Shown piece after piece: positions 9,348 through 20,028 of a stretch of DNA of 64,000 nucleotides (its first letter is position 1; the number at the start of each line of letters is the position of its first letter). The position numbers and the translations under genes are program-made. Location of the stretch: positions 62,001 through 126,000 of the forward strand of contig JAAXTM010000001.1 in assembly GCA_013336525.1 (NCBI GenBank). The letters run 5' to 3'. This stretch comes from Geobacteraceae bacterium (lineage in GTDB: Bacteria > Desulfobacterota > Desulfuromonadia > Geobacterales > Pseudopelobacteraceae). The notes beneath the pieces were generated by a model. That model was not told where the DNA came from and did no database searches. It saw only the letters and a list, made by a program, of their open reading frames with translations.

Positions 9348-9689
9348 ATGGAAGACAGGGATAAAAAAATTGCTGCGGCGGCGCTATTGGTATTTGCAGG
9401 TGGAGTTATCGGAGCAGGCCTTGCACTGCTGTTTGCTCCTCAATCCGGAAGCAGGACAAGGAAGGATATCCTGCGCTACTCAAAAAAAGCTCGCAACCAG
9501 GTTGATGAAGTTGTTGATGATCTTGCTGCCAATGTCTCCGATCTGGTGGAAACAATTGGTGAAAAGACTGATGATCTGCTGGAGAAGGGGAAGGATGTGG
9601 CGGGCGGCGCCCGTAAAGACCTTATTCGCCTGATTGAAGAAGGAGCTTCGAAGCTTGAAAAATTCAGGACTTTGTTGAGACGAATGTGA
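9348..9689 (+). CDS. YtxH-domain membrane protein
   Basis: This 113-residue protein has one N-terminal transmembrane helix (about 8-28) running into LFAPQSGSRTRKDI, the signature of YtxH-like proteins. A long amphipathic, charged coiled-coil or apolipoprotein-like region fills the rest. Family members are small envelope or stress-associated proteins of undefined function. A strong Shine-Dalgarno and a plausible promoter precede it. The periplasmic-binding-protein gene follows after 56 bases, but the theme is different, so co-regulation is uncertain. Confidence 0.85.
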   Translation: MEDRDKKIAAAALLVFAGGVIGAGLALLFAPQSGSRTRKDILRYSKKARNQVDEVVDDLAANVSDLVETIGEKTDDLLEKGKDVAGGARKDLIRLIEEGASKLEKFRTLLRRM

Positions 9690-9745
9690 TCTTTTAAGGC
9701 TCAGTCTGTTCTTCAATCCACAGTAATTGAGTCCAAGGAACCACT

Positions 9746-10822
9746 ATGAAGATAATTATATCATTGTTGTCACTTCTGATTCTGGTGGTGGCGCCCTGTT
9801 TGGCGGCCACAACAGCCAAACAGGGCGTCGCGCCAGGTAAAAAGCTGCAAGTTGAAACCACCTTTGCCTATTTTCCTCTGGCTGTGCCGATTTCAGTTCT
9901 GGGTGAAACCATGCGGCGAGACCGGATTCTTCAGAAGAACCTCGCCAGGCATGGAGTCAAAATCAGCTTCAAACCTTTCACCAAAGGGAGCGATGTGTTA
10001 CCGCTTGTCCGCGACAATCATGTCGTCGGCGTCTCAATGTCTGACATGCCGACGATTGAGGCGGTTGCCGGCGGTGACATGCTGATTGTCGGCTTTGTCA
10101 AACAGAGCTACTCTGCTATCGTTGCACCCCAGGGAACCCAACTCAAAGAACTGCGTAACAAGCGGATCGGCAATGCTCACGGTTCCACCTCCCATTATGC
10201 GCTGCTGCAGGCTTTATCCGCTGCCGGTATGAGTGAGCAGAATGTAACCCTTGTGCCGCTTGCTGTGAACGATATGCTGGAGGCGCTTGAATCAGGCAAG
10301 ATCGACGCTTTTGCTGCATGGGAGCCAACTCCTGCCGCTGCCGTTAAAAAATATCCCGGCAGATATGCACAGATATACCGACAGAGAAGCTACTCCTTCT
10401 TTCTGCTGTCCGGCAACCTGTCCCGCATGAACCCTGCTGCAGCCCGCGAGGTAACCGCTGCACTGGTACGGGCGATTTACTGGCTGAAAAAATCAGAGGC
10501 AAATCTGCTGACCGCCTGCAATTGGTCTGTTGATGGTGTTCTGGCGTTTACCGGCAAGCCTTCTCAGTCAAAGGCAGAGGATATCGCCCGTATCACCCGT
10601 GATGATCTGTTGGATGTGGCCGGTGCACCAGCTATTCCGGCAAAGCTTTCCCAGGAGGGGTCTCTTCTGCTCAAAGAGTATGATTTTCTTAAACAGCTAG
10701 GCAAACTGCCGGCAAACGCTTCTCGCGAAAAATTTTCACTCAGCATCAAAAACAGCATACTGAATGAAGTCATGACTGCGCCGGCAAAATACAATCTCAA
10801 CAGGTTTGACTATGCAAAATAA
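9746..10822 (+). CDS. Periplasmic substrate-binding protein, SsuA/NMT1 type (first of a pair)
   Basis: The 358-residue protein has a clear signal peptide (about 1-20, cut near CLAA) and a type 2 periplasmic-binding fold. Features of the sulfonate/nitrate/taurine-binding class are visible: VGVSMSDMPT, SAIVAPQGT, ELRNKRIGNAHGSTSHYAL, and IDAFAAWEPTP. The ligand cannot be read from sequence. No permease or ATPase gene is nearby; a paralogue and two sensor kinases follow immediately. It may therefore present a ligand to the membrane kinase rather than to a transporter. The stop lies 10 bases before the preferred start of the paralogue. Confidence 0.82.
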   Translation: MKIIISLLSLLILVVAPCLAATTAKQGVAPGKKLQVETTFAYFPLAVPISVLGETMRRDRILQKNLARHGVKISFKPFTKGSDVLPLVRDNHVVGVSMSDMPTIEAVAGGDMLIVGFVKQSYSAIVAPQGTQLKELRNKRIGNAHGSTSHYALLQALSAAGMSEQNVTLVPLAVNDMLEALESGKIDAFAAWEPTPAAAVKKYPGRYAQIYRQRSYSFFLLSGNLSRMNPAAAREVTAALVRAIYWLKKSEANLLTACNWSVDGVLAFTGKPSQSKAEDIARITRDDLLDVAGAPAIPAKLSQEGSLLLKEYDFLKQLGKLPANASREKFSLSIKNSILNEVMTAPAKYNLNRFDYAK

Positions 10823-10832
10823 GGTAATCTCC

Positions 10833-11903
10833 ATGAATATTAGACTCATACAGTGCTGTTTTTTGATACTGGTCAGCATCATGTCTGCTGCAGTTCCGGC
10901 TGCTGCGACATCTGTCTCCGAAAAAAAGGTTGAGCTGCGCATAGCCTATCAGCCACTTGCCTCGCCCGCCGGCGCCATTATGGAAGCTGTTAAACGGGAT
11001 CGGCTGTTCCTTCAGGCTATGGCACGAAAAGGCATCGAACTCCGTTTTGTACCTACATTAAAAGGGGGTGATGCCGTCACCGCCTTCAGGAAGGGCGAAC
11101 TTGACGCCACGACGGTTGGTGATATGCCGCTGCTTGAACTGGCTTTTGAAACTCCAGTTACTGTAATAGGCCAGTTGAAGCGCAACTTTGCGTCGATTGT
11201 CGCGCCTCGAGGCACAACAGCACCGGGTTTGAAGGGTAAACGGATCGGCTACGCTTTTGCCACCACCGGACATTACGCCCTGTTAAAAACTCTGCAGAAT
11301 GGTGGTCTGACCGAGCGAGATGTAACGCTGGTACCGCTTGATGTTTCAGAAATGCCGGATGCGCTGCTGAAGGGGAGTGTTGATGCATTTGCGGCCTGGG
11401 AGCCAACGCCGTCACAGTTTCTTGCCCTACATTCGGATCGTTACTCCACTACAGGCCGACAGAGCAGCACTGCTTTCATGGTGGTTTCCAAAGCATATGT
11501 CGGTAAAAATCCCGAAAGTGTTCAGCTGCTTGCGACCTCTCTGGCCCGTGCCATGAGTTGGTTCGAAAAAGATGCTAACAATCTCCGGCAGGCCGTTTCG
11601 TGGAATCAGACCACCATACAGAAGTTGACCGGTAAGCCATCTATTCTGTCAACTGAAGACTTAATCCGTCAGATAACATCAGATCTTCAAACGATTAGTT
11701 ACTCTGCAAAATTATCAATCTTCAAAGATCAGGAAAAAAACCTACTTGCAGATGAACTTGAGTTTTTGAAGAACATTGGAAAACTGCCCAAAAGTGTTCA
11801 ATGGATAAACATTCGTACTTCTTTTGACAACAGAATTATGGAGAAAATCTACCGCAAACGCAGTGCTTCCTTAATAAATAAGTTTGATTATGAATTCAAG
11901 TAG
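10833..11903 (+). CDS. Periplasmic substrate-binding protein, SsuA/NMT1 type (second of a pair)
   Basis: This 356-residue protein is a diverged copy of its upstream neighbour. Shared blocks include GDMPL, ASIVAPRGT, LKGKRIGYAFATTGHYALL and VDAFAAWEPTP. It has a signal peptide ending near AAATS. Earlier in-frame starts (TTG 10806, ATG 10812) lie inside the upstream gene. AAGG at 10821-10824 positions translation at the ATG at 10833. Its 3' end overlaps the start of the membrane histidine kinase by 14 bases, so the two are almost certainly co-translated. The ligand is unknown. Confidence 0.82.
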   Translation: MNIRLIQCCFLILVSIMSAAVPAAATSVSEKKVELRIAYQPLASPAGAIMEAVKRDRLFLQAMARKGIELRFVPTLKGGDAVTAFRKGELDATTVGDMPLLELAFETPVTVIGQLKRNFASIVAPRGTTAPGLKGKRIGYAFATTGHYALLKTLQNGGLTERDVTLVPLDVSEMPDALLKGSVDAFAAWEPTPSQFLALHSDRYSTTGRQSSTAFMVVSKAYVGKNPESVQLLATSLARAMSWFEKDANNLRQAVSWNQTTIQKLTGKPSILSTEDLIRQITSDLQTISYSAKLSIFKDQEKNLLADELEFLKNIGKLPKSVQWINIRTSFDNRIMEKIYRKRSASLINKFDYEFK

Positions 11904-14406
11904 TCCCGACAATATCAGGATTGAGCCCACAGTCATCCCCTGGCTGCAGAGCATTCGTGGCAAGATGGTGCTGTTTTTTACTGCTTTGCTCTGTTTTATA
12001 CTGTTGGGAATTCAGCTGATACAAATGTACGGTATCCCCTATACTAACTATCGTGGCACCATTAATGAGATTACCGTCAACCAGCTTGAAACGCTTACTG
12101 CCATTGCTGATTCCCGTAAAGAGCTGATTGAAAACTGGGTTCGCAACCGGCGCCGCAATGCAAGGTCTCTTGTTGAAAACCCGATCATACAGGATCTACA
12201 GCCCCGCCAGGGAAAGCTGGCAGTATCTCCGCAAATACTGGAATGGTTGGAGAGTGTCCGCAGTGATTACCAACTTTCCTCAATTAACCTGATTCTCCCC
12301 TCCTCCGGCATTCCAGTTGCCGGGGTCCCCGTCCTCGAAGCTTTACAGCCGATAGATGAACGTCGAACAATATCCAAAAACAGCGAATTTAATGAGCTGG
12401 TGCTGACCACCTACGATGCTGTCAGTCAATCCAGTCAACTGCATATAATTCTCCCGATCAGGCCGAACGGCGACCCTGATAAAGCTCCGCTGCTGCTGCT
12501 GGAAGTGGAGACAAGCATTGATCAGTTTTTTGACTCGAGATTACAGCCCCATCTTGTCAGTCTGCTCGGCAAAACCGGCGAGGTAGTGCTGCTTGATAGC
12601 CGGAAACAGTTTCTGACTAAGGCCAAACACCCCCTCTCTGACGGCAGTATGCCTGTTCCAATGCAAACAGTAATCCACAGCAAAGCGTCTGAACTTGCTA
12701 TTTCCGGCAGTGAAGGGACTATTGCTGCCGAAGATTACCGCGGCATCCCTGCTTTGGCCGCCTACCGTCATATTCAGCTGTCTCCTGATGTAGCGTGGGG
12801 GATGGTTGTAAAGCGTGACCAGCATGAAATTTATGCTGCACTGCAGCATAAAACCCGTATTTACTGGTGGTTTGCTCTTTTTGGCGTATTCATTACGGTT
12901 ATCATGGCGCTGTTTATTGCGGGCCGCCTCACTAGGCCGTTGCGACGAATGGTGTCAATAGCAATATCTATCCAGCATGGCGATCTGGATGCGCGCGTTG
13001 ATGAAACCAGTCGCGGAGAAACAGCATTATTGGCGCGGGCATTTAACAGTATGATCGGCAAGTTACAGGGGTGGCATATCGAGCTGGATAATCTGGTTCG
13101 CCAGCGTACCGAACAGCTTTCAGCCGCCAATCAGGAACTGCAACTTGAAGTTGCCGAGCGCACCAGGGCAGAAAATGCCCTGCATGAAAAGACCCTGTTG
13201 TTGGAGGAGGAAATTGCCGAGCGCCAGAAGATCCAGGAAGCACTACAGTATTCCAAGTTGGCTGCTGAGTCGGCAAACCGGGCCAAGAGCGAATTTCTGG
13301 CTAACATGAGCCATGAAATACGCACTCCCATGAACGGCATTATTGGCATGACCCAGTTGCTGGGTTATACGGAACTGAATGACGAACAGAAAGAGTATGT
13401 TGCCGCTATCACCACTTCAGGCAACAACCTGCTGTCGCTGATCAACGACATTCTTGACCTTTCCAAGATTGAAGCGATGAAGCTTGACATTGTCATGGAT
13501 AATTTCGGTCTGAGAAACTGTATCAGCGAAGTGGTAACGACGCAAAAGTTACGTATTTATAAAAAGGGACTGTCTGTCAAAATTGATGTTCCATCAGATG
13601 TGCCGGATTCATTGCTAGGTGATCAACTACGAATCAAGCAGGTATTGCTCAACCTGCTGGGTAATGCCGTCAAGTTTACCGAAAACGGCTCTATCAATAT
13701 TGCAGTTACAGTTGTTGAGGATCATGGTTCGGATGTGCTGCTGGACATGTCAGTACAGGACTCCGGCATCGGCATACCTGCTGACGTACAGAAGCGTATT
13801 TTCGATCCTTTCACCCAGGCTGATGGCTCTACCACCCGCAATTATGGTGGTACCGGACTGGGATTGTCCATCTGCAAGCGTCTGGCAGAACTGATGGGGG
13901 GCAATATTCGTGTGGAAAGCGTGGAAGGGGTCGGGAGCACATTTTATCTGCGTCTTCCGCTGCCGGTGGCAACAGTCAGCATGCAAGCAAAACTGAAGCC
14001 GCAGGACACTTCGCCGCTTTGGGATGGGCATCCACTTAAAATTCTTCTTGTAGAGGATAACTTGATCAATATAAAGTGCTGTAAAACGTTGCTGGAAAAG
14101 ATGGGACATCATATTAAGGTAGACAATAACGGCAGGGACGCTCTTGATTCCTTAAAGAAAGAATCATTTGATCTGATTTTGATGGATATCCAGATGCCGG
14201 TGATGAATGGTGATGATGCGCTGTATATTCTCCGCGAACGAGAGCTGAATAGTGGAACACACCTGCCGGTTATTGCTTTGACAGCTTATGCGCTAAAAGG
14301 TGATAAGGAGAAATATCTGGAGATCGGTTTTGATGGCTATCTTTCCAAACCGGTTGAAGTCAGGAAGCTGGTAGATGAAATGAAGCGCGTTACTAGCGGG
14401 TCTTAA
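11890..14406 (+). CDS. Membrane hybrid histidine kinase (Cache-like sensor, HAMP, HisKA, HATPase, receiver)
   Basis: The 838-residue protein has a first membrane helix near 26-48, a ~275-residue periplasmic sensor that looks like a double Cache domain, and a second helix near 324-345. HAMP follows, then a coiled coil of ~60 residues, HisKA with the phospho-accepting H475 in [10 protein letters not shown], and HATPase motifs (N box [30 protein letters not shown]). The C-terminal receiver carries D766 in [11 protein letters not shown]. It overlaps the upstream binding-protein gene by 14 bases; ATG at 11890 is preferred over TTG at 11884. The context suggests that it reads the state of the two binding proteins. 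Confidence 0.9.
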   Translation: MNSSSPDNIRIEPTVIPWLQSIRGKMVLFFTALLCFILLGIQLIQMYGIPYTNYRGTINEITVNQLETLTAIADSRKELIENWVRNRRRNARSLVENPIIQDLQPRQGKLAVSPQILEWLESVRSDYQLSSINLILPSSGIPVAGVPVLEALQPIDERRTISKNSEFNELVLTTYDAVSQSSQLHIILPIRPNGDPDKAPLLLLEVETSIDQFFDSRLQPHLVSLLGKTGEVVLLDSRKQFLTKAKHPLSDGSMPVPMQTVIHSKASELAISGSEGTIAAEDYRGIPALAAYRHIQLSPDVAWGMVVKRDQHEIYAALQHKTRIYWWFALFGVFITVIMALFIAGRLTRPLRRMVSIAISIQHGDLDARVDETSRGETALLARAFNSMIGKLQGWHIELDNLVRQRTEQLSAANQELQLEVAERTRAENALHEKTLLLEEEIAERQKIQEALQYSKLAAESANRAKSEFLANMSHEIRTPMNGIIGMTQLLGYTELNDEQKEYVAAITTSGNNLLSLINDILDLSKIEAMKLDIVMDNFGLRNCISEVVTTQKLRIYKKGLSVKIDVPSDVPDSLLGDQLRIKQVLLNLLGNAVKFTENGSINIAVTVVEDHGSDVLLDMSVQDSGIGIPADVQKRIFDPFTQADGSTTRNYGGTGLGLSICKRLAELMGGNIRVESVEGVGSTFYLRLPLPVATVSMQAKLKPQDTSPLWDGHPLKILLVEDNLINIKCCKTLLEKMGHHIKVDNNGRDALDSLKKESFDLILMDIQMPVMNGDDALYILRERELNSGTHLPVIALTAYALKGDKEKYLEIGFDGYLSKPVEVRKLVDEMKRVTSGS

Positions 14407-14441
14407 GTGTGTAATAAAGGAAATTTACCAGGGGTTTTTTT

Positions 14442-15980
14442 ATGCGTATCCTGATTGCCGAAGACGATGACATATCACGTGCAACTCTGTCCGCATTGTT
14501 GAAAAGAAACGGGCATGAGGTGGTGGAGACTGCCAGCGGCGCGGAAGCGTGGGAAGAACTGCAAAAAGCGGACGCACCCCGCCTTGCGATTATCGATTTG
14601 ATGATGCCGGAGATGGATGGACTGGAAGTTGTTCGCCGGGTACGTGCTCTGGAAGGAGGTAAGACGTTTTACCTTATCATTCTGACCGCTATGGATGAAG
14701 CCCATGATATCATAATCGGACTGGATGCCGGAGCTGATGACTATCTGCCTAAACCGTATAATACTGGAATACTTGGGGCCCGGATTAATGTCGGACGCCG
14801 CATGATTGAAATGCAGGAACAGGAAGCGTTACATCAGCTACAGTTGAACCAGGCCCAGAAGATGGAATCAGTGGGACGTCTGGCTGGCGGCGTCGCTCAC
14901 GATTTCAACAACAAACTTGCGGTAATCATCGGATATGTAGAGTTGATTCTTTTGAAGATGGCTGCTGATAGTCCGTTTATTGACAACCTGAAGGAGATTC
15001 GTAAAGCTGCCGAGAGTTCCGCCGACCTGACCAGGCAACTGCTTGCCTTTGCCCGCAAGCAGGCAGTAACGCCGAAAGTGCTTGAGCTTAACGAAACCGT
15101 TGCCGGGATGCTTAACATGCTGCGGCGTTTGATCGGTGAAGACATCGACCTTTCATGGCAGCCGGGAACAGACCTGTTGCAGATAAAGATGGATCCAAGT
15201 CAGATCGACCAGATTCTGGCGAATCTCTGCGTCAACGCCCGGGATGCTATCAATGGCGTTGGCAGAATCACCATCGGTACTGAAGCCGCCACCTTCGACT
15301 CTGAATATTGTGATCTCAATGCGGAATTTATCCCCGGTGACTATGTTTTACTGGTTGTGAGTGACACCGGATGTGGTATGGATACTGAAACGCAGACCAA
15401 CATTTTCGAGCCGTTTTTTACTACCAAAAAGGTGGGACAGGGCACCGGCCTTGGATTAGCCAGCGTGTACGGTGCGGTCAAGCAGAATAACGGTTTTATT
15501 AAGGTCTATAGCGAACTTGGGCATGGCACAACCTTCAGAATCTATCTTCCCCGTTATCAGGGCAAAGACGGTGATATACACAGAGAGGACAGATTGCAAT
15601 CTATCGTTCGTGGCAGTGAAACTATCCTGTTGGTTGAAGATGATGCGGCAATCCTTGCCGTGACCACGATGTTGCTTGAGGATTTTGGATACCGTGTATT
15701 GGCTGCTAACACACCTGGTGAGGCCATTCAGTTGGCCAGGGAACATTCAGGTGAGATCAATCTTCTTATGACTGATGTGATCATGCCGGAGATGAACGGT
15801 CGTGACCTGGCCAGGAATATGTTGGCAATCTATCCCGGTATGAAACGGCTGTTCATGTCCGGGTACACTGCCGATATAATCGCTAGCCAGGGAATGCTGG
15901 ATGCCGGAGTCAATTTCATTCAGAAACCATTTGCTATGCAGACATTGGCGGTAAAAGTACGCGAAGTTCTGGATAAGTAA
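14442..15980 (+). CDS. Soluble hybrid kinase: receiver, HisKA, HATPase, receiver
   Basis: This 512-residue cytoplasmic protein starts with a receiver (MRILIAEDDD; phospho-acceptor D52 in IIDLMMPEMDG). A kinase core follows with H153 in LAGGVAHDFNNKL and ATP-binding motifs (NLCVNARDAI, DTGCGMD, GQGTGLGLASVYG). A C-terminal receiver has D445 in LMTDVIMPEMNG. No membrane segment is present. It follows the membrane kinase by 35 bases, so a phosphorelay from the membrane kinase to the N-terminal receiver is a reasonable inference. No DNA-binding output domain is present, so the final target is elsewhere. Confidence 0.9.
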   Translation: MRILIAEDDDISRATLSALLKRNGHEVVETASGAEAWEELQKADAPRLAIIDLMMPEMDGLEVVRRVRALEGGKTFYLIILTAMDEAHDIIIGLDAGADDYLPKPYNTGILGARINVGRRMIEMQEQEALHQLQLNQAQKMESVGRLAGGVAHDFNNKLAVIIGYVELILLKMAADSPFIDNLKEIRKAAESSADLTRQLLAFARKQAVTPKVLELNETVAGMLNMLRRLIGEDIDLSWQPGTDLLQIKMDPSQIDQILANLCVNARDAINGVGRITIGTEAATFDSEYCDLNAEFIPGDYVLLVVSDTGCGMDTETQTNIFEPFFTTKKVGQGTGLGLASVYGAVKQNNGFIKVYSELGHGTTFRIYLPRYQGKDGDIHREDRLQSIVRGSETILLVEDDAAILAVTTMLLEDFGYRVLAANTPGEAIQLAREHSGEINLLMTDVIMPEMNGRDLARNMLAIYPGMKRLFMSGYTADIIASQGMLDAGVNFIQKPFAMQTLAVKVREVLDK

Positions 15981-15987
15981 TTAATAA

Positions 15988-16668
15988 TCAAATAGTAACC
16001 AGACGGCTCCCTTTTTCAGGAATAAGCCTGTTAAAATAATCAATAGTTGGAAAGTGATCAGATTGGCGCGGTTCAATTTTAGAGCTGTAACGACTAATGT
16101 AGAGAAGATAACGAATTGAATATTGCTGTGCGGTCTTCAAGTTGGTTTCGCTGTCCTCACCCAGCATGGTCCTCTCCGGATCATAACTGATAAACTCCTG
16201 CAACTTTCCCCAAAAGCGAACATCTTCTTTCGGTAGCCCGACCTGGTGAGCAGAAATAATACCGTCAAAATAAGGACCTATGCGGGTACGTTTCATCTTC
16301 AGGTCGAGCGTTTTAGAATGCGCATTGGTTACCAGCCAGATTTTTTTGCCGTTATGTTTCAGGAACAGCAGAAATTCTGTTACGTATGGATGAACGGCGA
16401 TAAGGTGCTCAATTTCCTGTTTGAGAACAGGGATGTCCAGCTTGAGCCGATCCGACCAGTAATCAAGGTCGGTCCAGTTGAGGGTGTTTTCCTGGCTGCG
16501 GAACAGGTCGTAAAGGTGTTCTTTGGCGTATTCAACTGTTGTGTGGTTGCGCTCCGCCCAGCGTTTTGGCGCATGCTCCAGCCAGAAGTGGTCGTCAAAA
16601 TGTCGATCAAGGATTGTACCATCCATATCCAGAAGTACGGTGTCTATATTGTTCCAGTCGATAATCAT
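15988..16668 (-). CDS. yrfG: GMP/IMP 5'-nucleotidase of the HAD family (YrfG type)
   Basis: The 226-residue protein matches the E. coli YrfG pattern closely from memory: VLLDMDGTILDRHFD with HFWLEHAP, a LDYWSDRL segment, WLVTNAHSKTLDLK (HAD motif II), and LGEDSETN near the last motif. These enzymes remove phosphate from GMP and IMP in the cytoplasm. The ATG at 16668 is preferred over an upstream start 69 bases away because alignment with YrfG begins there. It is convergent with the hybrid kinase gene (7 bases between the stops). Confidence 0.85.
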   Translation of the reverse strand: MIIDWNNIDTVLLDMDGTILDRHFDDHFWLEHAPKRWAERNHTTVEYAKEHLYDLFRSQENTLNWTDLDYWSDRLKLDIPVLKQEIEHLIAVHPYVTEFLLFLKHNGKKIWLVTNAHSKTLDLKMKRTRIGPYFDGIISAHQVGLPKEDVRFWGKLQEFISYDPERTMLGEDSETNLKTAQQYSIRYLLYISRYSSKIEPRQSDHFPTIDYFNRLIPEKGSRLVTI

Positions 16669-16822
16669 GGTTAGTTCACTTTCAGAGTTAAATTCAATAT
16701 AGTTCCGACAATACGTTTCGGAGCCGTATTTTGTCAAGTTACGGGAATAGTGGGGGCTCTATCTTCAAAAGCCAATTCATTTGACTTTAAAGATACTTGT
16801 CGCGTATAAAGTACGATCCACT

Positions 16823-18136
16823 ATGCTCGATAAACTCCTCTACATGGAAACCTTTGGCTGCCAGATGAACGTGAATGACTCCGAACGGATCGTAACGATG
16901 CTGGCTGACCTCGGTTATGCACCGACTAACGATCCCGCCGCTTCGGACATGATTCTGCTCAATACTTGCAGTGTACGTGGCGGAGCTGAGGAAAAGGTGT
17001 ACAGGCGCCTCGCCAATCTGCGTATCTACAAGCGGGACGGCAAGAAGCAGATCATTGCTGTCGGCGGTTGCGTTGCCCAGCAGGAAGGTGAGGAACTGTT
17101 GCGCAAGCTTCCCTACCTGGATCTGGTGATCGGTACCCACAACCTGCACCTGCTGCCGGACATGGTGAGAGGCGCCGAACGTGGGGAGCGCCGATCCGAG
17201 ACGTCCTTTATCGATAATGATGAGCGTCTGGACCTGTTCCCGTCAATCAAGGGGGAATCGCGCCTGTCACGTTTTGTGACGGTCATGCAAGGGTGCGACA
17301 ACTTCTGCTCCTACTGCATCGTGCCGTATGTCCGCGGTCGCGAGATCAGCCGCCGCTCGGAAGATATCCTGAACGAAGTCAGGCAGCTTGCGGATGACGG
17401 GGTCAGGGAAGTTATTCTGCTCGGACAGAACGTCAACTCTTATGGACTTAAAACTGACAGTGAACCGACGTTTGCTGAGCTGATTCGACAGGTTGCCAAA
17501 ATTGAAGGAATCGAACGTATCCGTTTTACAACCTCGCACCCCAAGGATATGTCGGATGAGCTTATTGCTTGCTTCGGTAACGTTTCAAAATTGAGCGGGC
17601 AGATCCACCTTCCTGCGCAATCGGGCAGCGATGCTGTCCTCAAGTTGATGGGGCGCGGGTATACCCGTGACTCTTATCTGGATAAGGTACGCAAGCTCAA
17701 AGCAATTCGCCCCGATATCGTTTTTACCGGCGATATCATCGTCGGTTTTCCCGGCGAAACCGAAGAGGATTTCGAGCAGACTCTCTCCCTGATGGAAGAG
17801 GTGTGCTACATCGACCTGTTCTCTTTTGTCTATTCGCCGCGCCCGGGCACCAAAGCGGCAGAGCTGAAAGACGATCTGCCGCGTGCGGTAAAAATGGCTC
17901 GGCTTGATCGTTTGATGGAGCTGCAGCGGCGTCATACCGGCGAAATCAGCCAGGTTTATCCCGGGAGCACGATGTCTGTGCTGGTCGAAGGGGAGGGCAA
18001 GCTTCCCGGCCAGGTTTCCGGCAAGGGCGAGATCGGCCGTATCGTTAATTTTATCGGTAGCAGCTCCCTGATCGGCAGCTTTGTCGATGTAAAAATTATC
18101 AAAGCATACCCGAATTCGTTCCTGGGTGAGCTATGA
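16823..18136 (+). CDS. miaB: tRNA-2-methylthio-N6-dimethylallyladenosine synthase MiaB
   Basis: MiaB adds a methylthio group to i6A37 of tRNAs reading UNN codons by a radical-SAM mechanism with two [4Fe-4S] clusters. The 437-residue protein has the N-terminal UPF0004 cysteines C13, C49 and C83 and the radical-SAM triad C158, C162 and C165 in [11 protein letters not shown]-terminal TRAM domain follows. The start at 16823 ([16 protein letters not shown]) fits the family better than an ATG-like start at 16781. glnS begins 22 bases after the stop, suggesting an operon. Confidence 0.95.
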   Translation: MLDKLLYMETFGCQMNVNDSERIVTMLADLGYAPTNDPAASDMILLNTCSVRGGAEEKVYRRLANLRIYKRDGKKQIIAVGGCVAQQEGEELLRKLPYLDLVIGTHNLHLLPDMVRGAERGERRSETSFIDNDERLDLFPSIKGESRLSRFVTVMQGCDNFCSYCIVPYVRGREISRRSEDILNEVRQLADDGVREVILLGQNVNSYGLKTDSEPTFAELIRQVAKIEGIERIRFTTSHPKDMSDELIACFGNVSKLSGQIHLPAQSGSDAVLKLMGRGYTRDSYLDKVRKLKAIRPDIVFTGDIIVGFPGETEEDFEQTLSLMEEVCYIDLFSFVYSPRPGTKAAELKDDLPRAVKMARLDRLMELQRRHTGEISQVYPGSTMSVLVEGEGKLPGQVSGKGEIGRIVNFIGSSSLIGSFVDVKIIKAYPNSFLGEL

Positions 18137-18158
18137 AACAAGTATTCACGAGGGTATC

Positions 18159-19841
18159 ATGACCAACACGGAACAAGCCGCGCCAACAGCTAATAATTTC
18201 CTGCGCACCATCATTGACGAGGATCTCAAGAGTGGCAAGCACAGCTGCATCGTGACCCGTTTTCCTCCCGAACCGAATGGTTATCTTCATATCGGCCACG
18301 CCAAATCGATCTGCATCAATTTTGGTCTGGCTCGTGATTTCGGCGGTCGTTGTCATCTCCGCTTTGATGATACCAACCCGGCAAAGGAAGAGTTGGAATA
18401 CATCGAAGCCATCAAGGAAAGCGTCCTCTGGCTTGGCTTTGATTGGGGTGAACATCTTTATTATGCTTCGGATAATTTCGAGCAGCTGTACCAATGGGCG
18501 GTGTACTTGATCAAACAGGGCAAGGCGTATGTCGAGGATTTGACTGGTGACGAGATTCGTGCCTATCGCGGTACGTTGACCGAGCCGGGAAAAGAGAGTC
18601 CGTATCGCACCCGTTCGGTTGAGGAAAATCTTGACCTGTTCAGCCGTATGCGTGCCGGCGAATTTCCGGACGGCACCCGCGTGCTGCGTGCAAAGATCGA
18701 TATGGCCTCGCCCAATATAAGTCTGCGCGATCCTGTACTATACCGGATTCTCCATACTCCTCATCCGCATGTCGGCGACGCCTGGAAGATCTACCCGATG
18801 TATGACTATGCCCATGGTCAGACCGATGCCATAGAGGGAATAACGCATTCTATCTGCACTCTGGAATTTGAGTCTCACAAGCCGCTCTATGAATGGTTTC
18901 TGGATAACCTGCCGGTACCTTCTCGTCCACGTCAGTATGAATTTGCCCGGCTAAATCTGACATACACGGTGATGAGCAAGCGTAAGCTGCAGGAACTTGT
19001 GCAACTCGGCACGGTTAGCGGATGGGACGACCCGCGCATGCCGACCTTGGCCGGTATTAAACGGCGTGGCTACACACCGGCTGCGGTACGTGCATTTTGC
19101 GAGCAGATTGGCGTTGGCCGAAGTGATTCCTGGATTGATATATCCATTCTGGAAGAGTGCGTCCGTGCCGATCTGAATGAATCCGCACCGCGTGCCATGG
19201 CGGTGTTGCGGCCTATCAAGCTTATTGTCGATAATTATCCGGCTGACCGGACTGAAGAGATGCAGGCTGCCAATCACCCGCAAAAACCGGAAATGGGGAG
19301 TCGTTCAATTTACTTCACCAGAGAGATCTGGATTGACGCCGATGACTTCATGGAGACCCCGAGCAAAGGTTTCCATCGCCTGACTGTTGGCGGCGAGGTT
19401 AAGCTGCGCAACGGTTATATCGTAAAATGTACCGGAGTCGTCAAAGACGCCCAAGGTGTTGTTGTGGAGCTCCATGGCGAGTACGACCCGGCATCGCGAG
19501 AGGGAATACACACTGCCGACGGCCGAAAAGTCAAGGGGGTCATTCACTGGGTTTCAGCCGCTCATGCTGTGACCGCAGAAGTACGGCTATTTGATCGACT
19601 CTTCAGTGACCCTAACCCGGATCGTGGTGGAGTTGACTATAAGCAATTTCTAAATTCAGCTTCGGTTGAAATACTGTCTGACTGCAAGCTTGAAGCTACT
19701 CTCGCTGGGGCGGACGTTGAAACCCGCTATCAATTTGAACGCATGGGCTATTTCCGTCAGGATCCGAAAGATTCTCACCCTGGCAAGCTCGTCTTTAACC
19801 GGATAGTGACATTGCGGGATGTGTGGGCAACCAAGAAGTAA
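18159..19841 (+). CDS. glnS: Glutaminyl-tRNA synthetase
   Basis: GlnS charges tRNA-Gln directly with glutamine. The 560-residue protein has the class I HIGH motif in [15 protein letters not shown] and the KMSKS equivalent VMSKRKL. The C-terminal anticodon-binding beta barrels are of normal size. GAGGGT sits just before the ATG at 18159; an in-frame start at 18126 lies inside miaB and is not preferred. Having GlnS means Gln-tRNA is not made only through the GatCAB amidotransferase route. Confidence 0.96.
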   Translation: MTNTEQAAPTANNFLRTIIDEDLKSGKHSCIVTRFPPEPNGYLHIGHAKSICINFGLARDFGGRCHLRFDDTNPAKEELEYIEAIKESVLWLGFDWGEHLYYASDNFEQLYQWAVYLIKQGKAYVEDLTGDEIRAYRGTLTEPGKESPYRTRSVEENLDLFSRMRAGEFPDGTRVLRAKIDMASPNISLRDPVLYRILHTPHPHVGDAWKIYPMYDYAHGQTDAIEGITHSICTLEFESHKPLYEWFLDNLPVPSRPRQYEFARLNLTYTVMSKRKLQELVQLGTVSGWDDPRMPTLAGIKRRGYTPAAVRAFCEQIGVGRSDSWIDISILEECVRADLNESAPRAMAVLRPIKLIVDNYPADRTEEMQAANHPQKPEMGSRSIYFTREIWIDADDFMETPSKGFHRLTVGGEVKLRNGYIVKCTGVVKDAQGVVVELHGEYDPASREGIHTADGRKVKGVIHWVSAAHAVTAEVRLFDRLFSDPNPDRGGVDYKQFLNSASVEILSDCKLEATLAGADVETRYQFERMGYFRQDPKDSHPGKLVFNRIVTLRDVWATKK

Positions 19842-20028
19842 ACCTGTAAAAGCTAAGTATCGCAGAGGAAACCTTGGTGAGAACAATTTATACGGTTTGG
19901 GGTTTAACCTGAATCGCTTTAAGATTTTGATTTTGTATTTACTCTGCGTCCTCGCTTAGAAGCGCCTACTTCTGGTTGCGGTAAATATATTTTAAGAAGT
20001 AAAATATGAAGGAGTGGTATACAACTAA

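Noticed and set aside
19842-20028. Small RNA or leader peptide before era
   Set aside because: An eight-codon frame ending at the era start exists, but its ATG is itself next to the era Shine-Dalgarno and nothing else supports it.
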